DNA of 53,756 nt from an uncultured Anaerolineae bacterium (GTDB lineage: Bacteria > Chloroflexota > Anaerolineae > Aggregatilineales > Phototrophicaceae), in contig CALAJK010000055.1 of NCBI GenBank assembly GCA_937922795.1, positions 1-53,756 of the forward strand. Reading direction: 5' to 3'. The notes beneath the pieces were generated by a model. It worked only from the letters and a program-made list of their open reading frames with translations, was not told where the DNA came from and searched no databases. Positions 43,613-53,756 of the stretch are shown here, one piece after another (the stretch's first letter is position 1; every line of letters begins with the position of its first letter). Both the position numbers and the translations under genes were made by a program.

Positions 43613-44827
43613 TCAGCGCGGGTGAAGGAGACTGGCGCGCGCAGCCCGGAGCGCGGCGGCAACCTTCTCTTCATCAGCCGGTATGCCGCCGCCTTGCACC
43701 ATATCCGGCGGGCCTCCTCCCTTACCGCCCCCTAATGCGGCCAGCGCCGCCTTGAGCGCGCTGTTCAGATCGAGATCGAGGTCGGCGCTGCGCGCCAGGA
43801 CGAGATGGGCTTTATCGCCCGAGGTGGCCAGCAGCGCCAGCACCTGTGCGCTGCGCGTCAGGCGTGCCCCCAGCAGACGTATTTCGCCAGGGTCTCTATT
43901 CGTGAACACCGCCTCGATCCATCGAACCGAACCTTCAGGGTGGGCGCTGTTCAGCAGGCGTTGGGCTTCCTCATCAATGAGCCGTTCGCGCAGCATTTTG
44001 ATCGTGCGCTGAGCCGCCCGGCGTTCTTGCTGGAGCCGGCTCACCGCCTCCGGCAGTTCGCTCACGCCGCATGTGAGATCGGAGACAAGTTGAGCGACGA
44101 TGGCATGTTTGGCCTGGTAGTCGCGCAGGGCGCGCCACCCACAGCGGAACTCAACGCGGGTGCGGTCGCCGCGCTTTTCCAGGCGCAGTATTTTGATGAG
44201 GCCGATCTCGCCAGTTCGAGCGACATGCGTGCCGCCGCAGGCGGTCAAGTCGTAATCTTGAATGTCGATCACGCGCAGGCCTTGCGTGGCCAAATGGTCA
44301 GGCGCTTTCCTGATGCGCACCCGCGCCGCCTCGTCTGGCTGAATGAGCCGGGCGGTGACGGGACGGTTTTCGATCACGATCTGGTTGGCGAGTTCTTCGG
44401 CCTGCCGAACCACCGCGTCAGTTATCCCCAACTGATCAAGATCTATCGTCACACTGTCCGGGCTGAGGTGAAAGCCGACCGTGTTTGCTCCGGCGACCCG
44501 CACGAATGCCTGCGTGAGGATATGCTGCCCGGTATGATGCTGCATATGGTCGAAGCGGCGCGTCCAGTCTATCTGACATTGAACCTGGTCGCCGGGTGGG
44601 GCATGGCTGAGGACATGGATGATAGCAGCATCGCTCTCCCGGATGCGCAGCGCGACAAGGTCTGCGCCGCCTATTTGGCCGGTGTCGGCGGGCTGGCCGC
44701 CGCTGTCAGGATAGAAATAGGTGCGATCCAGGATGATCCCCGGCTGGCCGCGAACATCCAGCCGCTCAACAATGCGCGCTTCAAAGCGGGTGGTATAGGC
44801 GTCGTCGTAGTATAAACGTTGGGACAT
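43613..44827 (-). CDS. Alanyl-tRNA editing protein (AlaX-like, long form with DHHA1 domain)
   Basis: The 404-residue protein corresponds to the editing and C-terminal parts of alanyl-tRNA synthetase without the aminoacylation domain. Zinc ligands of the deacylase are visible in HHTGQH and CGGTH. A coiled region (about 245-290) leads to a DHHA1-like end with GGGKGGGPPDMVQGGG. It hydrolyses mischarged Ser- or Gly-tRNA(Ala). It starts 3 bp after the aldo/keto reductase stop, so is co-transcribed. No clear ribosome site. Confidence 0.9.
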   Translation of the reverse strand: MSQRLYYDDAYTTRFEARIVERLDVRGQPGIILDRTYFYPDSGGQPADTGQIGGADLVALRIRESDAAIIHVLSHAPPGDQVQCQIDWTRRFDHMQHHTGQHILTQAFVRVAGANTVGFHLSPDSVTIDLDQLGITDAVVRQAEELANQIVIENRPVTARLIQPDEAARVRIRKAPDHLATQGLRVIDIQDYDLTACGGTHVARTGEIGLIKILRLEKRGDRTRVEFRCGWRALRDYQAKHAIVAQLVSDLTCGVSELPEAVSRLQQERRAAQRTIKMLRERLIDEEAQRLLNSAHPEGSVRWIEAVFTNRDPGEIRLLGARLTRSAQVLALLATSGDKAHLVLARSADLDLDLNSALKAALAALGGGKGGGPPDMVQGGGIPADEEKVAAALRAARASLLHPR

Positions 44828-44830
44828 GGA

Positions 44831-45826
44831 TCAGTTCCAGGGTAATTTTGAGCGAGTTTCCCAGTAGGCGCGCGGGTCTTCCGCCAGCTCAGACAGGCAT
44901 ATCGCTGCCTGGTTGTTCCAGCGCACCTCGAAAGCGGTTATGTTGGCGCGCAGTTGTTCAAGTGTGGCGGCGCCGCTGAGGACGACATCTGCCCACGGCT
45001 GCGCCAGAGCGGCGGCTAACGCCAGCGTCTCGATCGTCGTCTGGAGCCGATCAGCCTGCTGATGAAGCGCCTGCAGCCGGTCGTTGAAGGTGGGGTCGGT
45101 ATTGCGGCGGGTCAAACGGCCATTGGCCAGGGCTTCTTTCACGATCACGCCCATGCCCAGGGCATGAGCGGCTTGAAGCGCGGATGACGCCGAGGTTTCC
45201 AGCAGGTTCCAGGTCGCCTGGACGCAGTTGAAGAGCTGTACGCCGTCAATGTGCACTGCTGCCGCGCGTTCAATCGTCTGCGCCTGCTGGCTGCCGCTGA
45301 CGGAAAAGCCGATGAGCACCCCGTCTTGCTTGAGCGCGGCCAGAGCGCGAAGCAGCGCTTGATCGGTCAACGCGCCGCTGTCCAGGGTGGCGGAATGGAT
45401 TTGGTAGATGCGCAGCCATGCGCCCAGGTGAGCTTGTGTTTCCTGCCACTGGCGCTGAAGCACAGGCAGTGTATGTGCTTTGACCTCATGCACATCAGCG
45501 TTCACCTGCCAGCCGGCTGTATAGGTGTATCCCCATTTGGAGGCGATGACAGCCGCCTCAGGCTGGCGCTGGCGCAGCCAGTTGCCGAGAAATTCCTCGG
45601 CTCGTCCATAGGAGCGTGCAGCATCGAAGTAGCGGATGCCGGCTTGCCAGGCGGCATCGAGCATCTGATGCATATGGGACTGCATCGCCTCAGGCGAATA
45701 ATTACGGCCAAGGTCGTCAGCGTGACCGAGGTTGATGTAGCCGGGGCGGCCTAACGCGGCCAGCCCCAGCCCGAGTCGTGATACAGACAGACCGGTAGAA
45801 CCTAAAGCGCTCTGTGGAACCGGCAT
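44831..45826 (-). CDS. Aldo/keto reductase
   Basis: The 331-residue protein has the (beta/alpha)8 aldo/keto reductase tetrad: Asp and Tyr in YFDAARSYGRAEEFLGNWL, Lys in VIASKWGY, and His in YQIHSATL. It reduces a carbonyl with NADPH, or acts as a sugar (D-threo-aldose-like) dehydrogenase. The ATG overlaps the stop of the radical SAM gene by one base (TGATG). Substrate unknown. Confidence 0.85.
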   Translation of the reverse strand: MPVPQSALGSTGLSVSRLGLGLAALGRPGYINLGHADDLGRNYSPEAMQSHMHQMLDAAWQAGIRYFDAARSYGRAEEFLGNWLRQRQPEAAVIASKWGYTYTAGWQVNADVHEVKAHTLPVLQRQWQETQAHLGAWLRIYQIHSATLDSGALTDQALLRALAALKQDGVLIGFSVSGSQQAQTIERAAAVHIDGVQLFNCVQATWNLLETSASSALQAAHALGMGVIVKEALANGRLTRRNTDPTFNDRLQALHQQADRLQTTIETLALAAALAQPWADVVLSGAATLEQLRANITAFEVRWNNQAAICLSELAEDPRAYWETRSKLPWN

Positions 45827-47043
45827 CAGTAAATGAACTCCCGGATATCATAACGGCTGATCGGCGGCCGCCCGCCAGTTGGACTGAAGCGCAGCCCGGC
45901 CTCAATCTGCTCAGCCTGTTGGGCGCGCTGAGCAGGCGTGAGCGGAGTCAGCCCAGCCTGCGCAGCGTCGCGCGCGTAGGGCAGATCATCGTCTACGATG
46001 AGTTCCGAAAAGTACAGAATGTCGCGCTCATCCAGGGCCATCGCGTTCAGGGTCGCAATCGAATCCCGAACGTGAGCGTCAGCGTACTGCTGGCCGCCAG
46101 CGCCGATCAGAATGATGATGCCAACCGCGACGCCGCCCGCTTTCATCGCCCGCACTGCCTGAACGGCATCTTGCGGCGCGCCGGGTTTTCTCATGAACTG
46201 CAATAGAGGCAGATGTCCGCTTTCCAGGCCGATATACACGCGGGTGAGGCCGTATTCAGCCAGCAGCCGGTAGTCTGCCTCGGTTTTTCGCTCGCCGCTG
46301 AAACCGTCCAGGAAGGCGTACAGTCCGCCAAGCGCCGTTACATCGAAAACTTCGTGAACGACGTCCAACAGCGGCAATAACTGAGCCATCGGGACGACCA
46401 GCGCGTTTGCATCGCCCAGAAAGATTGTGCGTCTGAGGCTGAGTCCGTCTCCCAGGAAGTCGCGCACCGCCTGAGCGTGATCCCGAAGCTGTTCAGGCGT
46501 TTTAATGCGGAATGGGCGATCTTTGTAAAAGCTGCAAAAAGTGCAGGTGTTGAACGAACACCCTTCGGTGATTTGAAGGACGACCGCCATGTATTGATCC
46601 GGCGGCAAGATGCCGATGGGCTTGTATATCTGATCGTAGCGCTCGGCGTCCGCTTCTGATCGCTGGCGATCGAAAGCGATTGCCCGCTGAAAGCCAGTGT
46701 GTCCCTGCGGTGGTAGTGATGCGGTCAGACGGATTTGATCACCCGTCAGCGCCTGATACAACGCCAGCGTCTGCTGGCGGCAGCGGTCTTCTATCGCTGC
46801 CGCCTCTTCCCGGCTCAACCAGCGCCGGCAGCGTTCGCTGCCGGACAAACGCCATTTGGCGATCATACGGCCATCCAGCCCACGCCGGTAGGCGACGCCA
46901 TCCAGGTAAGCAGTCCACAGCCGGCCGGCGTAGTCATAGCTGAAAACTGTGGCTTCGGCTGGCCCATCCAGGCTAATTGTGAGGCAGTTCGGTTTGACGC
47001 TGATCGTCACCGGGCGGCTGTGCCAGATGCCATTGATGATCAA
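45826..47043 (-). CDS. Radical SAM protein with CX4CX2C cluster motif
   Basis: The 405-residue protein has an N-terminal domain of about 150 residues and a radical SAM barrel. The cluster-binding Cys residues (162, 167, 170) lie in EGCSFNTCTFCSFYKDRPF, spaced CX4CX2C rather than the usual CX3CX2C. Further barrel blocks are IFLGDANALVVP, TRVYIGLESG and GIIILIGAGGQQY, similar to Elp3/B12-independent methylthio-type barrels. Start is a TTG with GAGG 7 bases upstream. The reaction is unknown. First gene of the operon with the aldo/keto reductase and AlaX-like protein. Confidence 0.8.
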   Translation of the reverse strand: MIINGIWHSRPVTISVKPNCLTISLDGPAEATVFSYDYAGRLWTAYLDGVAYRRGLDGRMIAKWRLSGSERCRRWLSREEAAAIEDRCRQQTLALYQALTGDQIRLTASLPPQGHTGFQRAIAFDRQRSEADAERYDQIYKPIGILPPDQYMAVVLQITEGCSFNTCTFCSFYKDRPFRIKTPEQLRDHAQAVRDFLGDGLSLRRTIFLGDANALVVPMAQLLPLLDVVHEVFDVTALGGLYAFLDGFSGERKTEADYRLLAEYGLTRVYIGLESGHLPLLQFMRKPGAPQDAVQAVRAMKAGGVAVGIIILIGAGGQQYADAHVRDSIATLNAMALDERDILYFSELIVDDDLPYARDAAQAGLTPLTPAQRAQQAEQIEAGLRFSPTGGRPPISRYDIREFIY

Positions 47044-47296
47044 GATTAAGCCTCAAAGGTTCTAGCGATCGCTGGCGCATTGTAACGCATCATCGTTGAC
47101 CAGAGCGAGGATATTTACGGCGTGTCAAATACTTGCACACCAGGCTGTCTTACGATACATCTTATGGATAAGATGGCTCACGTTTTTCATATAAATATCA
47201 TTACTTTTGTTACTCACTGGCGGTTTTCGACTGCTTTACGATACTTTTATTACCGGGCAATAGAAGTTGGAATGAGTTTGGTGGAGATGGTTATAC

Positions 47297-48931
47297 ATGC
47301 CTCGATTGGATGCCGAAACGCGGAACATGATTCTGGACACTATTCGGAAGTATGCGGAAGATAAACTGACGCCAGAGTATTTGCTAGAGCTAGATCATAA
47401 GGACGAATTCCCGCGGCAGGTGCTGACTGAACTGTATGACTCCAGCCAGCTCGGGCTCCATTTGATCTTCATCCCTGAAGAATACGGCGGTCTGGGCGGC
47501 GGCGCATACGACATCTATCGAATCACCGAACTATTAGGTTCGATTGATCTAGGGATTGCTACCGGCGTCCTGGCGACTTGTCTGGGTATGGACCCGATCA
47601 CCGTGGGGGCGACGCCTGAGCAGAAAGCGCACTGGATGGGGCGAGTCGCCGAGGAAGGTCTGCTCATGGCTTACGGCGCCACTGAGCCGCAGGCTGGCAG
47701 CGACCTGGCGGCGCTGACCACCAAAGCGGTGCCCGTCCAGGAAAACGGCCGCGTGGTAGGGTATAAGCTGACGGGGCGCAAGCAGTGGATCAGCAACGGC
47801 GGCGTGGCCGATCTCTACACCATCTTGGCGGTTGCGCCGGGCGGTCCGTCTTGGTTTGTAGTTGAAAAGGATGCCCCTGGTTTTTCCTACGGCAAGCCTG
47901 AAGACAAACACGGAATCCGCGCCAGCAACACAGCGGCCCTGTTTCTTGAGGATGTTTACGTCCCGGCCGATCACCTGGTGGGATGCGTGGAAGGTCAGGG
48001 ATTGGCGCAGGCGCAAGCGGTATTCGGTTATACGCGCCTGATGGTCGGCGCTTTCGGCCTAGGGGCTGGCTGGGAGGCGCTGCGACGCGCGATCCGATAC
48101 TCGCAGGATCGGGTACAAGCCGGCGCGCCGCTCAGCCAGAAGCAGGGCTACACGCATAAGTTGATCGTTCCCAATGCAGCGCGGCTTGAAGCCTGTCGAG
48201 CCTACATTGAGTGGGTAGCAGAGCAACTGGACGATGGCGAGGAGGATCGCGCCACGGAGGGGGCGGTCGCTAAATATCTGGCGACTGAAGCTGGCAACCG
48301 CGCAGCAGATGACGCCATTCAAGCCTTGGGCGGCTATGGCTATACGCGCGAGTACATGGTGGAAAAAATCAAGCGCGATGTGCGGATTACGACGATCTAC
48401 GAAGGCACATCGGAGATCATGGAATGGACGATCGCGCGCGATCGTTGGCAACTTCACCTCAAAACGCGCGGCGCATACTATCAGGATTGGGCGGCGCGGC
48501 TGGAGACTGTTCACCAGCGTGAACCGAACAATGGCGCGGGTATGGCCGCGCTGGCGCTGCGCGCTCTGGCGGTCATCCTGGAGCGCTGCCGCCTGGATAA
48601 GCTAACCCGTCAGCAGCATATCTTGTTTCGCCTTGGCGAATTGATCGCTCAGAGTGAAGCGGCGGCTATCTTCGCCGAACGAGTCGTGCAGAGCCCAACT
48701 GAGGCGATCAGCCTCGATCTGCCCACTCGCCAAGCGCTCTCCCGCATTTACGCGCGACAGGCTGCGCTCGACGTGGCCACTGACGGTTTGCGCTGGACTA
48801 TCGGAGCCGGTCAAACGGATCCTCGTTTGGCCGACGCGCTGAGTCTGCCGGCGATTTACCAGGCGCAGAGCGGTCTGCTGGCCGATATGGATTACTGCGC
48901 GGCGCAGTTGAACCAGACATTCGGAAACTAG
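47297..48931 (+). CDS. Acyl-CoA dehydrogenase
   Basis: The 544-residue flavoprotein has the acyl-CoA dehydrogenase core: [28 protein letters not shown], and [20 protein letters not shown], where Glu369 aligns with the catalytic base. A helical C-terminal region of about 150 residues follows, as in long- and very-long-chain members. It oxidises an acyl-CoA to the trans-2-enoyl-CoA. GGAGA lies 7 bases before the ATG. An AT-rich 253-bp upstream region probably holds its promoter. The multidomain synthase starts 215 bp downstream on the same strand. Confidence 0.9.
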   Translation: MPRLDAETRNMILDTIRKYAEDKLTPEYLLELDHKDEFPRQVLTELYDSSQLGLHLIFIPEEYGGLGGGAYDIYRITELLGSIDLGIATGVLATCLGMDPITVGATPEQKAHWMGRVAEEGLLMAYGATEPQAGSDLAALTTKAVPVQENGRVVGYKLTGRKQWISNGGVADLYTILAVAPGGPSWFVVEKDAPGFSYGKPEDKHGIRASNTAALFLEDVYVPADHLVGCVEGQGLAQAQAVFGYTRLMVGAFGLGAGWEALRRAIRYSQDRVQAGAPLSQKQGYTHKLIVPNAARLEACRAYIEWVAEQLDDGEEDRATEGAVAKYLATEAGNRAADDAIQALGGYGYTREYMVEKIKRDVRITTIYEGTSEIMEWTIARDRWQLHLKTRGAYYQDWAARLETVHQREPNNGAGMAALALRALAVILERCRLDKLTRQQHILFRLGELIAQSEAAAIFAERVVQSPTEAISLDLPTRQALSRIYARQAALDVATDGLRWTIGAGQTDPRLADALSLPAIYQAQSGLLADMDYCAAQLNQTFGN

Positions 48932-48934
48932 ATC

Positions 48935-48962
48935 GCGACCGTGATATCCAGGACTCGGTCGC
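48935..48962 (+). terminator. Possible hairpin after the acyl-CoA dehydrogenase gene
   Basis: GCGACCG (48935-48941) and CGGTCGC (48956-48962) can form a 7-bp stem with a 14-base loop immediately after the stop codon. The loop is long and no T tract follows, so support is weak. Confidence 0.3.
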
Positions 48963-49146
48963 GGCCGTACTCTCTGTAACATTCTCGATCAATCACATAT
49001 CGGAGCGCGGCGTCAGCCGCCTGACCATCAAGCGAGTCCCGTTCGGTCATTACTGGCGCATACGATTGCCGAGAGCGGTATGCGGCCAAGCCTAGATGAT
49101 TTGAAGGAAGTCATCTGGGGATCAACAGTCATAAGGGGATGGAGTC

Positions 49147-52100
49147 GTGGATTCTTCGGCTGAACGAGCAGTTGCGATTGTTGGTGTTGGCGCTATTTTG
49201 CCGGATGCGCCGAATGCGCCCGCTTTTTGGGAAAACATCGTCAACCGACGCTACAGCATCAGCGAAGTGCCTCCGGAGCGCTGGAGCGTGGCGGACTATT
49301 ATGATCCCGACGTGAAAGCTCCTGATAAAACGTACAGTCGAATTGGCGGTTGGGTGCGGGGCTTCCAGTTCGATTGGGCGCGTTTTCGTATTCCGCCGCG
49401 CGTAGCGGCGGCGATGGATCAGGGGCAGCAGTGGGCGGTGACGATTGCCGCCGAAGCGCTGGCGGATTACGGCTATCCTGAGCGCCCGCTGGACACAGAG
49501 CGCACCGCTGTCATCATCGGCACGGCCATGGGCGGCGAGCTGCATTACGACACCCACCTGCGGATCGCGTTTCCGGAATATGCGCGGGCGCTGCTGTCAG
49601 TCGAGGAATTCATGCAGCTTCCGGCTGAGCAGCGGGCGCGGATTCTCCAGCGCTGGCATGAGGTGATTGATCGCACGCTGCCGCCGGTGACCGAAGACTC
49701 GATGCCCGGTGAGCTGCCCAACATCGTGTCGGGGCGTGTAGCCAATGTGCTCAACCTGCGCGGGCCGAACTTCATCGCTGACGCTGCCTGCGCCTCGACG
49801 CTGGCCGCCATCAACGCGGCGGTCGAGATGCTGACCGAGCATCATGTAGATGCCGTGCTGGCAGGCGGCGTCGACCGGAATATGGGCGCATCTACTTTTG
49901 TCAAGTTCTGCAAAATTGGAGCGCTGAGCGCGACCGGCAGCCGTCCGTTCGGCGCAGGGGCGGACGGGTTCGTCATGGGCGAAGGCGCAGCCTCATTTCT
50001 GCTCAAGCGCCTGGAAGACGCCGAGCGCGCCGGCGACAAAATCTACGCTGTCATTCGCGGAGTCGGCGGTTCGAGCGATGGCAAAGGGAAAGGGATCACC
50101 GCTCCGAACCCCATCGGGCAGCAGTTGGCGATGCGCCGCGCCTGGGAAAATGCCGGTTTGGATCCGGCGACGGCCACGCTGGTTGAAGCCCACGGCACGA
50201 GCACCAAGGTCGGCGATGTGGTCGAAGTGGAGAGCTTAACGGCCGTCTTCGGCGCAGCGCCTCGCGGCAGCATCGCGCTGGGATCAGCCAAAAGCAATAT
50301 CGGGCATCTGAAGGCTGGCGCGGGAGCAGCGGGGCTGTTGAAAGCGGCGCTGGCAGTCTATCACAAAATCCTGCCGCCCACGCTCAATGCGGAACAGCCG
50401 AATCCGAATATTGATTTTGGCCAGACGCCTTTCTATCTGAATCATCAGCCGCAAGAATGGCCGCGCCGTAATGGCACACCGCGCCGGTGCGGCGTCAGCG
50501 CTTACGGTTTCGGCGGCACGAATTTCCATGCGGTGCTGGAGGAGTATGTGCCAGGAGCTTTGACCCGCAGCCGACGGGTTTTTGCTGGCGCGGAACTGTC
50601 GGGCAGCGTGCCGCCGGCCGTTTCTGCGCCGTCGATACAGCCAGTTTCTGGTTTCCCCCAGGCGTCATCGCCCCTGCGGGGCATCGTCGCCATCGGCGCT
50701 GCCACGCCGAATGATCTGAAGGATAAACTCGATGAACTAGTTCAGCGGGTTGAGTCGGGTTGGACGCCGCCGCTGAGTTTGCCCAATCCGGTTGAGGCGC
50801 GCGCGCGGGAGCGGCTGGTGATCGATTTCGGCGATCGGGATGAACTGCTCGACCGGCTGCACAAAGCTCAGAAAGCGATGGGCTTTGATACCGTTCAGGC
50901 GTGGCGCGCGTTTCAGGCGCAGGGCATTTTCCGGGGGAGCGGCACTCGACCGGGCAAGGTAGCCTTCCTGTTCCCAGGGCAAGGCAGCCAATATCTGAAC
51001 ATGGGGCGCGAATTGGCGCGGGTGTCGCCCGTTGTGGCCGCCGTCTTCGCTGAGGCGGATCGGGTGATGACGCCAATTCTGGGAAGGCCGCTGACGGATT
51101 ACATCTTTGTGGACGATCCCTCGCCCCAAGCGGAAATTGACCTGATGCAAACGGCGATCACACAGCCTGCCATGCTGACGCTTGACACTGCCATTTACCG
51201 CTTGCTCCAGGCGTATGGGTTCCAGCCCGATATGGTCATGGGGCACTCGCTCGGCGAATATGCAGCCCTGATCGCCGCAGGAATTATGCCGTTCGCCGAT
51301 GCGCTGGAGGCGGCGGCGGCGCGCGGCAGCGAGATGAGCAAAGTGAGCGTGGACGACAACGGCTGGATGGCAGCGGTTTTGGCGCCGTATGAGGTTGTGG
51401 AAGCGGTTCTGAAAGAGGTTGATGGGTATGTCGTGCCGGCCAACATCAACAGCCGCAGTCAATGTGTGATCGGCGGCGCCAGCAAGGCGGTTGAGCAGGC
51501 GATCAAACGGTTTGAGGAGAAAGGCTACCGCGCTCTGCAGCTTCCGGTCAGTCATGCGTTCCACACGCGGATCGTCGCGCCGGCTTCTGGGCCGCTGCGC
51601 GTCATGCTCGACCGGCTGCACATAGCGCCGCCCCAACTGCCGCTGGTGGCCAACGTGACCGGGGACTTCTATCCCACAACCGTTGAAGCGATCAAGGACA
51701 TCCTTCAGCAGCAGATCGCGTCGCCCGTGCAGTGGGTGAAAGGGTTAGAAACACTGTATGGAGCCGGAGCGCGCATCTTTGTGGAAGTGGGCCCCAAGCG
51801 GGCGCTGAAGGGTTTTGTGGACGATGTTTTCGGCGAAGATCAAGGGGTGGTCTCGCTCCTGACCAACCACCCGAAAACGGGCGAGATAGCCTCGTTTAAC
51901 CAGGCGGTATGCGGCCTGTACGCGGCAGGGTATTTTGCAGTCGAGGATGTGTTCCAGGTGAGTGTGCCGGTCAGCGCTAGCGCGCCCGCCGTCAGCGCTG
52001 ACCCAGCGCCGGCGCTGCGCGATATGAGCACAGTCAGCACGGCAGCGGGCGCGTCCGCCGCCCGCACGGCGGAACCCGCGACGGGTGTGTCGGTAGAGGC

Positions 52101-53756
52101 GCTCAGCCAGGCGCTGACGCAGGCGATCCAGCAAGCAGTCAGCCAGATCGCGCAGCCAGCGCCGCGCCAATATGATCGCAACGATCCGCCGATGGGATCG
52201 GTGGTGATCACAGGCGTCGGGCTAGGGCTGCCGGGGGCTGAGAAGCGGGTGATGGATCTCGAAAATGCGCAGCGTATCCTGCGCGGCGAGCAGTTCGTTG
52301 ACCTCATCCCGGAGCGCTTTCGCAAGCGAATGTTGGCCAAGCGTGTCACCCGTCTGGTGAAGGCAGAGGATGGCAGCGGACGTTTCGAGACGATCACTGA
52401 TCCGGATGAGGTCATCAAGCTGGCCGGCCGGCCGGGGGCATTTGATCTGGCTGAAGAGTATGGGGTCCCGGCCAAACTGATCGAAGCGCTGGACGTCACC
52501 ACACAACTGGCGATCGCAGCCGGCATTGATGCGCTGCGCGAAGCCGGAATACCGCTGGTGCAGACCTATCGTCCCACGACCACCGGCAAATATCTCCCAG
52601 ATCGGTGGATGCTGCCAGAAGCGCTGCGCGACGAGACGGGCGTGATCTTCGGCAGTGCGTTCCCCGGCTTAGATCGGTTTGCGGACGAGTTCAACCGCTA
52701 CTTCGCCTATCAGAACCGGCTGGATCAATTGGCGCTGCTGGACGATTTGCGCCGCTATACGAGCGATCCGCAAACGCTGTCCGAGATCAACCGCCGCAGC
52801 CGGGAAATACGCGAACAGCTTGAACATGAGCCGTATGAATTCGATCGCCGCTTCATCTTCCGCATACTGGCGATGGGACACAGTCAGTTCGCCGAGTACA
52901 TCGGCGCGCGCGGCCCCAACACGCATGTGAACGCGGCGTGCGCCAGCACCACCCAGGCGATCGCGCTGGCGGAAGACTGGATACGGGCAGGCCGCTGCCG
53001 GCGCGTGATTGTCCTGGGCGCGGACGACGTGACGAGCGACAACCTGATGGAATGGATCGGAGCGGGCTTTCTGGCGACGGGCGCGGCGGCCACCGATGAC
53101 CGTGTGGAAGAGGCGGCTGTGCCGTTTGACCGACGTCGACACGGCACAATCTTGGGGATGGGAGCCTGCGCGCTGGTGGTCGAGAGCGAGGATGCGGTGC
53201 GTGAGCGCGGCATGCGGGGGATCGTCGAAGTGCTCAGCGCCGAGACGCGCAACAGCGCCTTCCACGGCACGCGCTTGGACGTCAATCATATCTCAGAAGT
53301 CATGAACGATCTGCTGACGGCCGCCGAGCGCCGGTTCGGCATTCACCGCCAGGCCATCGCCCCGTACACGGTGTTTATGTCCCACGAAACCTTCACGCCA
53401 GCCCGCGGCGGCAGCGCCTCGGCTGAGGTGGCGGCGCTGCAGCGGACTTTCGGCGAGGCGGCCAAAGAGATCATCGTCGCGAACACCAAAGGTTTCACCG
53501 GGCACCCGATGGGGGTAGGGATCGAAGATGTCATCGCGGTGAAGATCCTGGAGCATGGCATCGTCCCGCCGGTTCCCAATTTCCGAGAGGTTGATCCTGA
53601 TCTTGGCGCGTTGAACCTCAGCCGTGGCGGCCGTTACGCTGTGCAGTATGCGCTCCACCTGGCGGCGGGTTTCGGCTCACAGATCGCTATGACGCTCACA
53701 CGGCGCATTCCGGGCGGCCTGGAACGCGTTGACAACCGGGCGCTGTATCAGGGGTG
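49147..53756 (+). CDS. Multidomain polyketide/fatty acid synthase, KS-AT-KS, 3' end cut by window
   Basis: A GTG start after AAGGGG opens a frame that stays open to the window end (about 1,536 codons). Ketosynthase 1 (about 8-450) has the triad Cys215 (AACAST), His349 (HGTST) and His387 (NIGH). An acyltransferase (about 598-905) shows [12 protein letters not shown] and Ser701 in GHSLGEY. A Ser/Ala-rich linker with no carrier-protein DSL motif leads to ketosynthase 2 (from about 1017) with Cys1265 (AACASTT), His1413 in [11 protein letters not shown] in place of HGTxT, and His1453 (TGHP). It could make a complex fatty acid or polyketide; reductive and carrier domains would lie downstream. Confidence 0.9.
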   Translation, partial: MDSSAERAVAIVGVGAILPDAPNAPAFWENIVNRRYSISEVPPERWSVADYYDPDVKAPDKTYSRIGGWVRGFQFDWARFRIPPRVAAAMDQGQQWAVTIAAEALADYGYPERPLDTERTAVIIGTAMGGELHYDTHLRIAFPEYARALLSVEEFMQLPAEQRARILQRWHEVIDRTLPPVTEDSMPGELPNIVSGRVANVLNLRGPNFIADAACASTLAAINAAVEMLTEHHVDAVLAGGVDRNMGASTFVKFCKIGALSATGSRPFGAGADGFVMGEGAASFLLKRLEDAERAGDKIYAVIRGVGGSSDGKGKGITAPNPIGQQLAMRRAWENAGLDPATATLVEAHGTSTKVGDVVEVESLTAVFGAAPRGSIALGSAKSNIGHLKAGAGAAGLLKAALAVYHKILPPTLNAEQPNPNIDFGQTPFYLNHQPQEWPRRNGTPRRCGVSAYGFGGTNFHAVLEEYVPGALTRSRRVFAGAELSGSVPPAVSAPSIQPVSGFPQASSPLRGIVAIGAATPNDLKDKLDELVQRVESGWTPPLSLPNPVEARARERLVIDFGDRDELLDRLHKAQKAMGFDTVQAWRAFQAQGIFRGSGTRPGKVAFLFPGQGSQYLNMGRELARVSPVVAAVFAEADRVMTPILGRPLTDYIFVDDPSPQAEIDLMQTAITQPAMLTLDTAIYRLLQAYGFQPDMVMGHSLGEYAALIAAGIMPFADALEAAAARGSEMSKVSVDDNGWMAAVLAPYEVVEAVLKEVDGYVVPANINSRSQCVIGGASKAVEQAIKRFEEKGYRALQLPVSHAFHTRIVAPASGPLRVMLDRLHIAPPQLPLVANVTGDFYPTTVEAIKDILQQQIASPVQWVKGLETLYGAGARIFVEVGPKRALKGFVDDVFGEDQGVVSLLTNHPKTGEIASFNQAVCGLYAAGYFAVEDVFQVSVPVSASAPAVSADPAPALRDMSTVSTAAGASAARTAEPATGVSVEALSQALTQAIQQAVSQIAQPAPRQYDRNDPPMGSVVITGVGLGLPGAEKRVMDLENAQRILRGEQFVDLIPERFRKRMLAKRVTRLVKAEDGSGRFETITDPDEVIKLAGRPGAFDLAEEYGVPAKLIEALDVTTQLAIAAGIDALREAGIPLVQTYRPTTTGKYLPDRWMLPEALRDETGVIFGSAFPGLDRFADEFNRYFAYQNRLDQLALLDDLRRYTSDPQTLSEINRRSREIREQLEHEPYEFDRRFIFRILAMGHSQFAEYIGARGPNTHVNAACASTTQAIALAEDWIRAGRCRRVIVLGADDVTSDNLMEWIGAGFLATGAAATDDRVEEAAVPFDRRRHGTILGMGACALVVESEDAVRERGMRGIVEVLSAETRNSAFHGTRLDVNHISEVMNDLLTAAERRFGIHRQAIAPYTVFMSHETFTPARGGSASAEVAALQRTFGEAAKEIIVANTKGFTGHPMGVGIEDVIAVKILEHGIVPPVPNFREVDPDLGALNLSRGGRYAVQYALHLAAGFGSQIAMTLTRRIPGGLERVDNRALYQG

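Noticed and set aside
47097..47104. Additional FadR site before the acyl-CoA dehydrogenase
   Set aside because: Only one GACCA half-site is present, without an inverted partner.
50737..51636. A 299-codon open frame on the minus strand
   Set aside because: It lies antisense to the acyltransferase domain of the synthase, has a repetitive Arg/His-rich composition typical of antisense frames in G+C-rich DNA, and matches no family.
1..53756. tRNA or rRNA genes, CRISPR arrays, insertion sequences or prophage
   Set aside because: No regularly spaced repeats, transposase or integrase motifs or rRNA-like stretches were recognised. tRNA absence was judged by eye only and could be confirmed with tRNAscan-SE.

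Overview
The window looks like a chromosomal segment of a G+C-rich bacterium, most probably a member of the Chloroflexota. That placement is inference from gene content (bacterial class I-type HMG-CoA reductase, group 3b hydrogenase with a cyclic-nucleotide-binding-domain gene in the operon, LLM oxidoreductase, stand-alone thioester reductase, WS/DGAT); no rRNA is present to confirm it. I see no tRNA, rRNA, insertion sequence, prophage or CRISPR array. Genes are tightly packed in long co-directional runs with frequent start/stop overlaps.

Layout. 1-2.6 kb (minus): rpsF-ssb-rpsR followed by a membrane-anchored parvulin-type foldase. 2.8-3.8 kb (plus): a PfkB-type sugar-phosphate kinase. 3.8-13.2 kb (minus): a co-directional run of HMG-CoA reductase, a stand-alone thioester reductase, a CocE-like hydrolase, an LLM oxidoreductase, iolD, iolG and a TolB-like propeller protein. 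13.4-17.6 kb (plus, divergent): a patatin-like lipase, a wax ester synthase/DGAT fused to an SCP2-like domain, and a GNAT acetyltransferase. 17.7-22.7 kb (minus): a sugar catabolism run (FGGY kinase, DUF4432 epimerase-like protein, a possible 31-residue ORF, Gfo/Idh/MocA dehydrogenase, PfkB kinase).

22.8-37.8 kb is the hydrogen metabolism region. A cytosolic group 3b NiFe hydrogenase (hydB, a cyclic-nucleotide-binding-domain gene, hydG, hydD, hydA) with its maturation protease and hypA/hypB reads leftward. A membrane-bound group 4 hydrogenase built from complex I-like subunits (J, K, L, M, A-like, B, C, D, H, I) plus its own protease reads rightward. They share one 304-bp intergenic region holding a CRP-like palindrome. 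Together they could exchange electrons between reduced ferredoxin, protons/H2, NAD(P)H and an ion gradient (inference).

37.8-43.6 kb (plus) is a FadR-regulated operon: a close FadR homologue, an alkyl-DHAP-synthase-like flavoprotein, a glycerol-3-phosphate dehydrogenase with a C-terminal membrane anchor, and an FGGY kinase. A sigma70-type promoter with two adjacent FadR-like operators precedes it, and an identical 13-mer operator core lies in the last codons of the operon. 43.6-47.0 kb (minus): a radical SAM protein, an aldo/keto reductase and an AlaX-like editing protein. 47.3 kb to the end (plus): an acyl-CoA dehydrogenase and the first about 1,536 codons of a KS-AT-KS multidomain synthase cut by the window end.

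The recurring theme is lipid metabolism (mevalonate, wax ester/triacylglycerol, ether lipid, acyl-CoA, polyketide/fatty acid synthase) next to a double hydrogenase locus. All family calls come from reading motifs by eye; no database search was possible.
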